Shown piece by piece: positions 33,854 to 45,659 of a stretch of 64,000 bases of DNA (the stretch's first letter is position 1; each line of letters starts with the position of its first letter). The translations under genes were made by a program, and so were the position numbers. Source of the stretch: Karstenula rhodostoma CBS 690.94 (taxonomy: Eukaryota; Ascomycota; Dothideomycetes; Pleosporales; Didymosphaeriaceae); contig MU001500.1 of NCBI GenBank assembly GCA_010093485.1, forward strand, positions 196,198 through 260,197, read 5' to 3'. Under the pieces are notes generated by a model that saw nothing but the letters and a program-made list of their open reading frames with translations, did no database searches and had not been told where the DNA came from.

Positions 33854-34555
33854 CTAAATTCTGGAGCAGCTGTGAGAGTGCAGGAAGAATACGCGGTTAT
33901 GTTCTTCGATGTGGAAACTTGTGGTTGTAGGGTGTTTAGGCATCTGCGAACGCCTCAGCTATCATCGCGTCTTACTAACAAGTCAACGCCCGGTTCCGTT
34001 AGTCTGCAGCGGACCGGACAAACACCATACCAATACTGTGGAGCGAGCAGGTATCGAATTTTGCTGGAACAATGGATCACTGCATGGATCTCTCCCAAAG
34101 AATTACAAAGCGGTATCGCCGATCTCGCTAAATACGTGCAGGGGTGTGCGTTTTGTATTGGGCTAATCTATCTGCACCAGCAGATCTCGTGATACAGTAT
34201 GGCGCCTCGGGGTTATCGATATTAAAATATTTGAAATTCAACTAGATACAGGCTGAGATGTTGTTATTAACAGCTATGTTAGGCAAGTTACCACCTTTCA
34301 GCATGATATCGCAACATTCTAGCATAAACAATCCCTTCGGGCACTGTATTGTTCATAGCGTGATTTAACAAATTCACTATAAGGGTTGTCTAGGAAGATT
34401 GAATTATGTGATGCGCAATTAAGAGTTGTATTATAGGTAGCACAGTCAGGTTCCCTCAACGATTGGCGGCGCACGTGATTAGCACATGCATGGATTCTTG
34501 GTCCTTTAGTACCGAGGCGTGTAGAAGCAAGAGTAACTCTGGGATAAGAAGCTAG
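33854..34555. promoter_or_regulatory. Intergenic, CorA-like 1 3' end to kinase 1 promoter
   Basis: About 700 bases, AT-richer than the flanking genes. No ORF, repeat or RNA gene is supportable. It must contain the promoter of the kinase on the minus strand. Confidence 0.4.
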
Positions 34556-36777
34556 CTAAGTTTGACTTGAAGTTCCGTTCATTCCATGGTTTTCAAGATC
34601 CACGTTCTCAGTTCGCATCTTGCGACTGCCAACAACGGCAAATATTTTGTAAGGATTCAAAATCCACCTAGCCTTGAACGTTGGAATGCCATTTATCATA
34701 AGCCACCAAACAAAAAATGTTGCCCAGGTCAACGGCATGCAGATGGCAAGATACAGCCACACACTTCTTTTGCCGTTGTCCCCGAATTTCACCATCCCTG
34801 ATCCGAAAATTGTCTGTCTTCGTCAGCTTACCAGGGTCTTGAAGAGACTTAGGTAATGCAACTCACTGCAATAGACGTCGCAGGAAGAAAAAAAAGCGTA
34901 ACGAGAGTGATAATTCTCATTGAGATAGCCTCTTGTTGCGTCCTATGGGCGACTTGCTCCATATTCTTCGTCATTTTCTCCATCTCCACGGCAGACTGGC
35001 GACTTTGACGCATGTTGCGGTACTGCAGCATAAAGAAGGTCTAAAGGGTCTTAGCAAGTGCATTCGAAACTGAACAATAGTAAAACGGTCTCTTCATGGC
35101 AAAGTCGCACTCCGGCTTCCAAATGCCTCGAAGACATTTAAGAGATACATAGAGCTTACAGAGTTCTTTCGATGATCCAGCTGGATTAGCAGTTTCTCAG
35201 TGCGGCTCAATTGCTTGAGAAATCGATCTTTCAGACCATCTATGCTTTTGTAAAACTGTAGAATACCCACTTTACCATCTCTACTGATTTCCTCTGGAAA
35301 TGATGCGTCGTTAACGATGTTATCGTACTGGGCTCGTAGAATGCTAACGATCTCGATGTTGAGTTTCAAGACAAGGACTGCTTCGCTTGCTTGTTCTTCC
35401 AGTAAATCTATCCGTTGTATGTCCTTGAAATGCAAGCGCTCTTCTTCATCGGGAGAGATCCCAGAGGGAACTTCAGGCGGTCGGTCCTTGAATCTGCTCC
35501 TCTCAGATGTCATTGTCGCCGCATGCATACCTGGGCCTGCTATAGGCGTAGGCTGGGATCTCTGAGTTTGAGGATTCCAATTACCAGTTCCCCTTCGAGA
35601 TTGCAAGGGCGATAACGTTCTTGACCTATTGTGTAATTTTGCTCCAAGTGGAGTTGGCTGCGCGCTCGCGCTGGCCATTTGAGCAGGGATCGCCATGTGA
35701 GATGGCACCGACACATGCTCTTTTCCCGAAACTGGCTTATTGCTGGGCGTCAGCGAGCCTATGTCCTCCAAAACAAAGGTCCTCGTTTCAAGGGCTATTT
35801 TCTGAGCTTCGTCTTCGAGCTCTTTCAGATACCACCTCCAGTTCTGCACACTCCACTCACATATGAGCAAATGCATCGTCAAAGTTTTCAGAAAACGGCT
35901 GCATAAGGAACCCAACTCAAAGCTTCCACGACCCGAAATCCAGTTTTTCACGTGGTCTCGGGCCTCTGGATTGCTGTCACATGTCAACCATACACTGTGC
36001 CCTGATTCTACGTCGAAGCTGTGATACACAGCTATCGATTTTACCGACCAACCGAGCTCATAATCTCTTGGTACCCAGTTGACCCTCCTTTCCACAGACC
36101 TCATGTTATAGTATAATCTAACAGCACGTCCAGAGCGGCCAATTTCAGGAATCGTTTGCAGTCTCTGTGGTGTACTCAAAGAATGTGCCTCGTCCAAACC
36201 ACTGAAGTATGCATCTTGATAGCTCAGTGCCTCTCTGAAGACGGTTGCGTAAACGTACTCGAGGAACGCCGGATGTATGCCGAGATAAGTGAACAGGTAT
36301 TTGAGCATACTGGAAGATATCTTTAGAGGATCACGGGAGTTACGTGCATATATGAAACTAGTAATGACGGTTAGCTGTTGATAGCACCGTATTATAGATA
36401 CGAACATGTGTCTTATGTAGGGCTCCTTGCTGAGCAGTTGCAACGTGCTCTGTAAGTCGTCGCGAAGTTGATTAACGCTTACAGCCCGCTTGCTAAACCA
36501 GACTAACGTACGCAAGTTAGCGATCCTGAAGGACACATTTTGGATATTTGTCAACGCCTAGTTCGAATAGATGATGACTTCTCATACCTTGTGTTGAGCC
36601 TGCAATATCTGCACAATCGAGGAACTCAACAGCTGCTTGGCCATCACGAACAAACAATCTATCCCGTTCGTCTAATCTCTGCTTGTATTGCTCGTAGTAT
36701 GTTGGAAGAGGGCCATGATCGGAAATGTTATCTGGATAGAGCTCGAAAGCGACGCAAGTCTTTTGCAATCGGTCCAT
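34556..36777 (-). CDS. Module copy 1 CorA-like two-TM membrane protein, 5 exons
   Basis: Model: exons 36777-36588, 36502-36406, 36357-35160, 35040-34867 and 34813-34556, 638 aa. The start at ATG 36777 (MDRLQKTCVAFEL) aligns with the paralog's MDMERF. The large soluble N-terminal part includes RLFVRDGQAAVEFLD, FIYARNSRDPL, QDAYFSGLDE, SVWLTCDSNPE and LLICEWSVQNWRWYLKELED. A disordered Ser/Pro linker precedes long helices (DIQRIDLLEEQASEAVLVLK onward). TM1 is ISMRIITLVTLFFLPATSIA (about 534-553), then GSGMVKFGD, then TM2 WLYLAICMPLTWATFFVWW (about 572-593). This layout matches fungal CorA-like Mg2+/Zn2+ transporter-domain proteins, but the GMN signature of true CorA channels is absent. Ion transport is therefore unproven. 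It lies between the small-protein gene and the kinase, all on the minus strand. Confidence 0.82.
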
Positions 36778-36984
36778 GGGACACTGATTGCCTCAAAGCA
36801 ACTAGGAACAAGAAGAGACCAGCACGCCAGGTAGGAGTGGGCTAGAAGATTATTAACCTCCGAAATTACCTTCCAGAACTAGACCGACCTATGGGAGCTA
36901 CATTCGGGTTGCAATACGCCACATTCCGTATATGCTGATCTCTGCAGTACCGACTGCATGAACGCGATTTACCCGATAACCTGG

Positions 36985-37277
36985 TTAGCTGCGTTTCGCG
37001 GCCAGCTCATCTCTCTCTTCCTAGTTTGTGTCTTTCAGTATTTTGACACGAGGATTGTTGAACAATAGCATACTTCGGTAAGATATCGAGGAACCCAGAA
37101 ACGATAATATCCATTTGCGACCTGTAAACGCGTATCAGCAGATGTCCTCGCATTTCTTTTTCTTGTGATGCATACATTTATGTAAAACTCGTAGTTGCCA
37201 AACCTCTCACGAAGCAGTCCTTCCAGATCGGCCTGTCGCAGCCTGTAGGTCTCGAAAGTATCCCAAACGTATACCAT
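36985..37277 (-). CDS. Module copy 1 small WDxFxxY protein (61 aa), 3 exons
   Basis: Model: exons 37277-37176, 37121-37074 and 37020-36985, with introns of 54 and 53 nt. The protein starts MVYVWDTFETYRLRQADLEG and continues LLRERFGNYEFYIN, GYYRFWVPRYLTE and EERDELAAKRS. The copy-2 gene at 45978-46301 has the same three exons with the same phases and also ends 5-10 residues after the ER-x-EL motif. Two independent stops at the equivalent place make a separate small protein more likely than an N-terminal part of the CorA-like protein 207 bases downstream. A fusion would need a second intron of 290 nt (408 nt in copy 2). No signal peptide or TM segment is present. The function is unknown, and it is not a family I can name. 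Confidence 0.62.
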
Positions 37278-38644
37278 GTTAAAAAGAAGAGGTTCCCTGA
37301 TTCATCAAGATGGATAATCTCTCCGTGTCACCCAAATTGTTGTGTGTTGCTGACAGCTGTTCAGTCTGCGTACTGCGGGGTTCATGCGAAGCACATCGCG
37401 GTTGACGCCGAGTCTGGTAAAAGGTCTTAGATCTGCGCTATCTTGTCACAAAATTTGATTTGAGCCGGTCGAAGTCCCTAGTAATCTGTTGTCCGGCTAT
37501 GATAGGATCTTTCTGGGGATCCCTGGAGAGCTGAACTCCTCTCTCATGCGGAACTGGCAGCCTTGTTCGTACTTGCGCGATTTTCTGGCGAATCATGTTC
37601 ACGGAGCATTTTCCGGTGTGCATCGGAGATAAGACTTTGCATCGTCACGCTGCGTTAAACTCGGTACCTGGTGAGATGTAAGCTGACACGCATATTTCAC
37701 GCTCACCAAGGTTATTTACATCCCGAATCATCTAGTCTTTACCCTTTACATTAAATACATATTAGTAACAGATTCCGGAGCATGATTTAGTCCTTGCATT
37801 CTCTAAGTACCTCGCCCCTTATATGTACTAAGAGATTTCAACAAGATTAGTAGTTTGACTCATGTGGGGATCCCGGGGTCATAGAAGACAATAGGGAGGC
37901 GCCTGCAAGGAGGAGAGAGTGTTAGGGTAGTTGGTGGGGTGAATCGCGTGTAACCGTGGCTCTGGGAATATCGTCGTTTCAACCACCTCAACACTCAAAC
38001 ACCATAGATTGACTGATGAGTAGGAATATGCTAGTAGTATTCATACTCTCTTATAACTTTTTCTTATTATATTTATTTTTAAGGCATCAGCTTAACAATG
38101 CCCTACAATTTTAACATCACCCCTCTCTGGAGAGTGTTACTTACATGGCCAGCGTGTTTTTGGACGCAATATTACCCTAGCGGTATCAATTCTCGCCATG
38201 CTAGAGTGTCCATCAACGTAGATACGATTAAGATGGATCAGTAACAACGTGGAACGCGGATGATTTAATGTGCCGGAAAATCTCGGACAAACGCATTTGA
38301 AAAGGACAGTGCAGGCCAAATTGTTTCAGCATAAATATGTACAGGGATGGGTAGAAACGCGGCTAAGATACACAGAAACACTTGCCGAGTCAAGTTCAGA
38401 CCTGTCGTGAAATTCAGATACAATACACCATATAAGCCGTCGCGACACAGATTTGTACTCGACTTCTCGCCGTCTCCAGTGCAGTCCAGTGCCAATTTTA
38501 CAGGTTCCAGTTTGTTCCCTTATATGGGGACCTGTTTTCTTTGCGATAGGCCGGGTTGTGTCAGCGGACATGAAGAAGCCCGGCTCGAGAAGGTCTGTTA
38601 ACCAGCTGTATGTCAACCAATAGCTACCATCCCGATCGTGCATC
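37278..38644. other. Intergenic between module copies
   Basis: About 1.37 kb. An AT-rich part near 37730-38110 separates the two modules. The small minus ORF 37623-37438 has no recognised domain. The spacing is nearly the same as between the copy-2 CorA-like gene and its kinase (1.36 kb). Confidence 0.4.
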
Positions 38645-41600
38645 TCAACAATCCTTGCCATCGTCGTCATCGTCCCAATTCCTGTTGAAGGCACCCAGAA
38701 GCATTTTCAGAACATTATCAGTCGATTTGGTAGTGTCGATAATATCCCTAAGCCTGTCAGCTGAGCATCCATGTAAGCGCTTTAGCAATAGCGACTTGGG
38801 ACGATGGACGTACATTGATAAAGTGGGCTCATACTCTTGGAGATGGTCTAGGCGGGCAAGCCGCAACGCACCAGGAGGATGATCGCCGAACTGTATGAAC
38901 TGGACACCAATCCTGGTATCCAGATGCTTGTTTTCGTTCAGCTTGCGAACAACGTTGAGTATCGGCTGTTCCACCCCAGAAGCCGGCTTTGGGAGCTTCT
39001 GCCAGACACCGGTCGTAAACACATAGACACTCAGTCCTTTTTTCTTCTTGGACGAACCCAAAGCGTTCGATTTAAACGGCATGAACTTGTAAAGTTTGTT
39101 GGAACGTGGTTTGTCTGTAGTCGCATCAAAGCTGGCTGTGAAATCGTCAAAGATGTTTTGGAGCGCATTTTTCATATCGCAATCCCCCGTAAATGCTCTC
39201 TTCTCAATCATATGAGCCAGAGGCCTCCACTTTTTGTCGTTATGCGTCTCTGTGGGAGAGTTGGTGAAGTACAAATCGATGCCGTCAGGATCTGTGGTAG
39301 CTGCAATTTTAGCCAGAGCTTCGAAAACCTGCTGTAGCTCAACACGATGAGCCTCCATGGACTGAGAATCATCGACCAGGAAGACCTAAGCTCACTATTA
39401 GGTCACAGTGTTTCCACCAATTGAAAATAGTCGCACATACATGGTCCCTTCCTGCTAGTTTTCCAATCTCGTTGTTGATCGCAGAATGGGCTTTACTCCG
39501 CGAAGTACTCGTCCAGGTCAAAGCCTCTTGAACGGATACATACGGAGTAGAACGAGCCTCTTCGTGATTTTGATCATCTCTGTTGTACGCGTGATCTTTG
39601 TTTGAAGATCCATGATGTGTCATCTGTTGCCCATTTCGATAAGACACCCGCCAAGATGTTGGTCGTTCACTGTATCCAAACGCGTTGGGACGTCCGTACC
39701 CCTGATGCTCTTCTTCGTCTTCGTCACGCTCATCTGCTTCTTCATCTGAGACGTAATCATTTGTATGGCTATCTCTGGCAAAAGTAACGCTCGGTCGTGG
39801 CGAACCCATTTCGGAATATGGCCTCCGAGTCTCAGGTGATGGCGAAATGGGTGACTCTGTCGTCGATATTCGAAGACCCTGTTGATATTCGTCTATGCTT
39901 CGCATAGTATGGCCGAACATATTAGGAGAGCGTCGGTAGATGTGGGAAGAACTCCTTTGTGGCCTTGGAGAGTGCGATGTAGCAGGAACATGATACCCCG
40001 AGCCTTGACCCGGTGTGGCAACTTCCGGTGGCAATTGAGGAGGGACCCTTCGTGGGATTACGGGTGACTTGTGGGAGCTGGCACTATCCAAGTCGGTCGG
40101 ACGTCTTGAAGGTGACCATGCATGATCTTGTGCCGTACGAAAGGCGCGAGGAAACTTGACATCAGCTGAAGCTACTTCCGTGAGATTCTTGCACATCTTG
40201 TATACTTGATTGACATTGAGGCGATGCGCAGGATTTGAGTCCAACATCTGGGAGACGATGTGTAAGACTCTCTCCAACAAACTGTCCGACACGCGTCGCT
40301 CTTGCATCAATCGGACGTGCATTTCCTGTACGGCTGAGAGAACATCTTGGCCGTCATGAAAGCAACTATCGTAGCCCTCACCTATCACGTGTTCTGGAAT
40401 CTGGGATTTTCGTAGCTTATAATAGTCGTCTCGACCAGTCTGTCCCAGTACGACATAACAGGCAGCTTCACTGAAGACACATCCCATTGACCATATGTCG
40501 ACTTTGGATGTTATGTGTACATCAGTGTGCTGAAGTACACCAATACGGCAGCATTCGGGAGCACCTTTTGGTTTAATTAGCTTATGGACTAGACGGATGA
40601 ATACACTTACTGTACATGGGTGTCCCGAATGCGTCCTTGATTCTGGCGGATGGTTGTTCTTTGTTTGTTCTGCGAAAATGACTTAAACCAAAGTCAGCAA
40701 GCTTGAAGACCACATCAAACATTGAGCCACTCTGTCCGCGACAGACCAGGATGTTAGCGGGCTTTATGTCCTGATGTATGCTTCATCGGTCAGTGGAGGG
40801 GTTTGTGGATGGCGGTGATGGGCTTACCCTATGGATTTTACTGGGGGTGACGTCTTGTCAACAGTCTCATGAATTGCGACCAAGGCCTCGACGATGCCGA
40901 AGAGCCTCTCCCAAAATTTCAGTATGTCTTCTGCTCTTGTAGGCGCTGGGACCGTGCCAAAAAATTGCTCCAAATTCCCACCGCTTGCATACTCCAACAG
41001 GACATTGTATATGTTGCCGTGTCTCCAAGAACCATAGAACGTGATAAGATTTGATACACGTCTTTTGGGCAACACTAGTCGTCGAAATGCTTGCACTTCG
41101 TTCTCATAATTTTTCTCAATCCCACGATCTCCAGGTCGATACACTTTTAGCACATATACTTGTGCTGGGCTTTGATTTGATCGTCCCTACTAGATCGTCA
41201 GACCTAACAGATGAATATGGTTCGGAAGAAGGCACGTACCGAATTCACAATAAGGTTGCAGGTCTGATCTATCTCTATCCTATAGGTGGTGGCAGTATCT
41301 CCTGACTTTAAGGCATCAAGCTTTCGATACGGCAATATGCGCTCCTCGGGAAAGCGCAACCCACTCATGAGCTGTTTACCATCCATTACCGTAACGGAGA
41401 ATTGCCATTGTGTGGTGCAGAATCGTTGAAAATCTTCCTTGTTAGAAGGCCAACCGGAAGGCATGCATGGGATGTCTGAGTCGAAAGGTAATTTGGAATC
41501 GGCGAAGCGCTCGTCCTGCATCAAGTCTTTGATACATTCTGCCCTTTCTATGACGACCAATACAGAAAAAACACGAATGTAGGTCGTGCGAACTATGTCG

Positions 41601-42037
41601 ATGTGATGGAGATTGTAATGAGGATCGCCGATTGCTTCCCGGATCCGGGCCGGCGTCCAGTACTCGTCCAGTTGGTCGGGTGCAAGGTATGGTTTTGCCC
41701 CGTCGATTGGAGCGCCAGTGGTTCCGAAGCGTCGATTGGACTCAATAAACTTGAAAAACGCAGCTGCTTGTCTTCGTTGCGCCATGCGCAAGACACGCTG
41801 GCTAGGCGCTGGAATACGAGATTGGTTAGAACAAAAAGGGAATGACAGCGCGTAAGTGCGCGATGGTTCCTCAGACCGTTGTGCAGCGTATGACTGCTGA
41901 TGTGCAATATCCTTAGCAAGCGCACGCGGCGCTTGGGGGCTTTTAATGCTTTCCAACGAAAGGCACTGTTCGACAAGGCCGGTTGACTTTGGCCAATAGC
42001 TCTGGATTCCTGAACAATCATGCATTAGCGACGCCAT
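38645..42037 (-). CDS. Module copy 2 protein kinase with C-terminal vWA domain, 5 exons
   Basis: Model: exons 42037-41240, 41186-40828, 40780-40611, 40564-39441 and 39385-38645, 1063 aa. An internal ATG at 41785 (MAQRRQ) is an alternative start nearer the conserved part. The N-terminal region (YWTPARIREAI; TQWQFSVTV; RILPYRKLDALKSGD) matches the copy-1 kinase. Kinase core: Lys280 (QVYVLKVY), FYGSW, EYASGGNLEQF, HQDIKPAN (Asp390), DFG 415-417, GTPMYSAPEC and DIWSMGCVF. A long disordered Ser/Pro/acidic linker leads to LAGRDHVFLVDDSQSMEAH: a vWA domain with MIDAS D-x-S-x-S at 822-826, then LDPDGIDLYF-like TDPDGIDLYFTNSPTE, LSVYVFTTGVW, IGVQFIQFGD and a C-terminal NVLKMLLGAFNRNWDDDD. Metal-dependent ligand binding by the vWA is inference from the motif. 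The introns match copy 1. Confidence 0.85.
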
Positions 42038-43397
42038 TCATTGAGGTCACTCGGCGCTAGTCCCATCGAGGATGCCAAAAATGCACAGCCATTGTGTGGA
42101 GGTGCCTCAGGACGGAGGCTGGGGAGATAGCCAGGGGCAGTCGTCGTAACTGGCTTAGATCGACAGGATTTTCGAGGTTTCGCACACGTGCTGAATCTCG
42201 CTGATCTCTTCTATTGACGAGCCAGAGAAGCGTCTGTACTGGCTATTTTCTTGCCAAACTGACAGGAGTTGTCACCACCCGGGCATAGATGTTGGTGAGT
42301 AATCTGGTAGCCCGATAGTGAACTGCGCAGCCAGCTGGCTTGGGTGGGGCATAACCATCATTCAGCCTGGCCGCAGTACACACCGGAATTTCAACTTCTC
42401 GGATATCATGATGACGCTAGATGTGAAGTTTAGATTATCTTACGCGCTTTGACCGCCCAAGCGATGTCGTCGCGAGCGCGAGCGAGGCAGAACCCCACTT
42501 TGCCAAGATTCACAATTGTTACACCAAAAGATAAACCTTGAACCCGACTTCAACGCCCTCTCACAGGAAGGTGAACACCGGCGATATAGTATTAGGTTCA
42601 GATTTTAAACTTATATAGTCGTCTAAGTTACTCTACGGTCCACGTGACTTCCTCCAAGTTCGGTCCTCGATAAGTGAACAGCATAGCATTCACGCGATCG
42701 CCATAATTTCCGCATATGCCAGTCATGTACCTAGGTATTCTAGTTTTTAGGGTATCGAAAGTTCCCATTTCTGCACCCATTTCTGCACACCTGCAGCACA
42801 CAGTATTCCTGTAAGCGCGGCCTTGGTGTCGATTTGTATATGACCTGATTATCGTACTGTAAATCCAGGTAGCGTTAAGTCTAATATCTTAACCGCAATA
42901 TAGAAAGACATCCTTTTCTGGACAGCCTGATTCGATCGCACGCACGTGCAATGCGCAGTTTGTCGCGAATATGCCCCAATAAAAACAGCCTGAGGGTCAC
43001 TGAAGACCTTGCTGAGTTGCAGATGATAGTAAAGGCTGTGCAGAAATAATCACTTGAGCAACATGTGGGCACGCTTCACACGTCTCTTCCCAACGAAGTT
43101 GTCTACACATGCACACACTTCACCAGGATCAGGAGGCTGTTGGGCTGGTAGCCCGGGGGGCCGGCTCTGTAGAGGAGCGGCGCGTTACTTAAAGTTTAGG
43201 CAACGATTATAACAGCGCGTATAATAGTTATACTAAATAGTAACTACTTGTAATTAAATTATTAGGTAGGCAGTAGTATATATATCATTATGAAAAGTTT
43301 TCACCTCGCTGGTGTGGGCGGCCAGCGCAGTCCTGCGCACACAGTGCTCTGGGTGATAATGACTTGAAAGCCATTTTACGCTGAAGCGATGATCTAC
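42038..43397. promoter_or_regulatory. Intergenic, CorA-like 2 3' end to kinase-vWA promoter
   Basis: About 1.36 kb without a supportable ORF. It has a GC-rich block near 43130-43180 next to AT-rich sequence (43195-43290). It holds the promoter of the kinase-vWA gene. Confidence 0.4.
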
Positions 43398-45659
43398 TCA
43401 GACACTAACCGCGTAGCCCGAAAATGATCTCGAGTAATCCCTGTTCCTTTCTCTGTTTACATACTTGTACACAATGAACCAGGCAAAGAATGTAAGCAAC
43501 ATTAATGGAAAACAGATCTCAAGATACAGCTTTAGTCCTTTCCATTGGAAGTGCTGCTCGTTATCGTCTCCAAACTTGATGATGTCGGTACTCATGAACG
43601 TCTAGCTTATCGAGTCAGTGGCGGGCTTCAAGCGCCAAGGAAAGAGTGGAATACCCCTATAAATGTTCCGGGCAGGAAGAACAGAGTCACTAGAGTGATT
43701 ATACGCATGGATACCGTCTCCTGCTTTGTCTTTTGAGCAAGGTCGTTCATGTTGTTCGTGAGTGCTTCCATATTCAATGCTGATTCGTGTGCCTTCTTCG
43801 CAAACAGCTCGCTTGACCGCATAGACTGGTACTGTAGGATTCCATAAAGCTATATGCTACGTTAGCATGCGACAAGAGACATCGGCGGCTACTACTCACA
43901 AATGTCTTCTGCTCTGCCTGCAAACGAGCTAGGGTATCTGTCCGTGAGAGCTGTAATTGAAGGTCTTTCTGAGCTCCGCCTACGTAGCTTGCAAACTCTG
44001 TGATGTCCTTTTGGCATTTTGTACGAATCTCTGAGGAAAGGTTCCCATGTTCCATAACGAGGCTGTAGTGTCTTACCAGTTGTCCGAGGGTTTCAATGTT
44101 GAGTTTTAGTACAAGTGATACTTCGTGGACTTTTCCTTCAATGTACTGTATGCGCTGCAAGTCGCTGAACTTTGTGTCTTGGGCATTTTCCATTTCTTCC
44201 CCCTCTTGGAGACCAGGAGGTATCATTTCAGGTTCGCGCCGACGCTCGGGTGATGTAGTGAAGCCGTCTTCCTTACTCTCTACACTACTGTTTTGGTTTG
44301 TTCCAATTGCCTTTCGTAGGAGTCTGCAATTACTCAAGAGCATAAGGATCTTATTCAACAGACCTCTGCCACTTCCCTCAACAGCCCTTGGCTCATCGTT
44401 CTCGACAGTAACCGTCTTGGCTTCGGACATAGTGGAGGCAGTCCGGCTTGAGCGAGAGAAGAAATGCGGAATCTGTTTAGGCTTACTTTTCGGACTGGCG
44501 AACGTTGAGGACGTACCGACACGTGGCACATGTGGAAAAGAACCAAACTGGCTTCGAGGACTCGTTGGTGAAGACGGATAAGAAGGAGTAACTTCTGGAC
44601 CAACGTGGTAAGAACCAAGCGTATGATCCACATTTGCTGAAAGTGCGCCGCGTGTAGTCCCTCGAAGCGAATTTTCCAGGTCGTTGATATACCACCGCCA
44701 GTTCTCGACCGACCAGTCGCAAAGAAGTAAGTGTATCCTCAAGGCGTTTGAAAATTGATCGGCAATGGATCGACATGAGAATTCTGATGTCTCCACGAGT
44801 CTTGAGATACGCTTCTTGATGACCGTGTTGCCTTTCAGTGTAATCCATGTCGACTTTCCTGACTCGAAGTCAAACACATGATAAATCGCTAGCTGCCGAA
44901 CGGACCAAGGGAAATCTACAGCCCTGGCTGAGACCTCCACCGATCTTAGATTGAACGAAAGTCTCATCTCAGAGCCAGATCGACCCAGTGAGGGCAGGGA
45001 ACAGCCTTGTCGGGCGCCTTGCCAATTGAGCTCATCTTTAAATCCGCTGAAGTAAAAGTCTTGCGCGTTCTCTTGGTCTCCAAAAGGATACACGAAATCT
45101 AGAAACGAGGGTGAAACCTGAAGATAAGAAAACAAGAAACAGAACATTTGGTACGATATGCTTAATTCAGCACGTGAGTTCCGAGCGTGGATAAATCTGG
45201 TGTCATATTAATCAAATTTGATGCTTCGCGAGCTCGGGCAAGCCGCGGCAAAACACAGTAAAGGAACTCGGTGGGGTGTCATATTAATAGACGTTCTAAA
45301 TCTTGAAGAGTGCTTACATGAAACGGGTGGCTGGTTCAATCGTGTTATCCTTGAGCGCTTCCCTCAAATGGATCTTCAGATGACCAATCGTACGTACTGT
45401 GGTCTTCTCGAAAACTATCACCAAATGATTATTTTCATGTGATGCCAAGTGGGTGAGCAAGACACGCACCAAGAGCATTACGATCAAGGTCAAGGAAATC
45501 GACAGCGGCCCTATCCTCACGAACAAACAAACGATAAGAATGTTCATTAAGTCTGTCGGAATGAGCTTTGAGGCAGTGTTCGAATTTGTGACTCTGAATA
45601 ACGTTCTGAGGATACTGCCATGGTTTGTCACAGGCTTCGGAAAATCGTTCCATATCCAT
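43398..45659 (-). CDS. Module copy 2 CorA-like two-TM membrane protein, 5 exons
   Basis: Model: exons 45659-45470, 45396-45318, 45196-43900, 43849-43655 and 43601-43398, 654 aa. Intron positions and phases equal those of the copy-1 gene, and exon 1 is 190 nt in both. Shared blocks: RLFVREDRAAVDFLD, FIHARNSRAEL, QDFYFSGFKDE, LLLCDWSVENWRWYINDLE, DLQRIQYIEGKVHEVSLVLK, and the identical SMRIITLVTLFFLP at TM1 (about 569-587). Then come IIKFGDDNEQ and TM2 LYLEICFPLMLLTFFAWFIVY (about 612-632). As in copy 1, no GMN motif is seen. Intron 2 (45317-45197, 121 nt) contains the 68-bp repeat inserted just before the acceptor; without it the intron would be about 45 nt. Predicted to sit in a membrane with a large soluble N-terminal part. 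Confidence 0.82.
45199..45288 (+). mobile_element. Dispersed 68-bp repeat, copy 2, inside an intron and flanked by direct repeats
   Basis: The core 45211-45278 is 66/68 identical to 22511-22578. The 14-mer GGTGTCATATTAAT occurs at 45199-45212 and 45275-45288; at least TCATATTA(AT) is not part of the shared core, which gives a target-site duplication of about 8-10 bp. The insertion lies in an intron of the minus-strand CorA-like gene, immediately upstream of its AG acceptor. It duplicated the sequence before the acceptor, so splicing can be kept. No coding capacity or terminal inverted repeat is obvious apart from the palindrome ATCAAATTTGAT at one end. Confidence 0.7.

Noticed and set aside
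36526..36587. Apparent frameshift in the copy-1 CorA-like gene
   Set aside because: It arises only if the TTCAG acceptor at 36526 is used. The later GTTAG acceptor at 36503 restores phase and aligns with the paralog.
36784..37073. Single long intron joining the small WDxFxxY exons to the CorA-like gene
   Set aside because: It keeps phase but needs 290 nt (408 nt in the other copy), while both copies offer a normal 48-53 nt intron leading to a short exon and a stop. The separate-gene model is simpler; transcripts would decide.
45314..45631. 105-codon minus ORF spanning exons 1-2 of the copy-2 CorA-like gene
   Set aside because: It reads through an intron in the wrong frame for the first exon; the spliced model matches the paralog.
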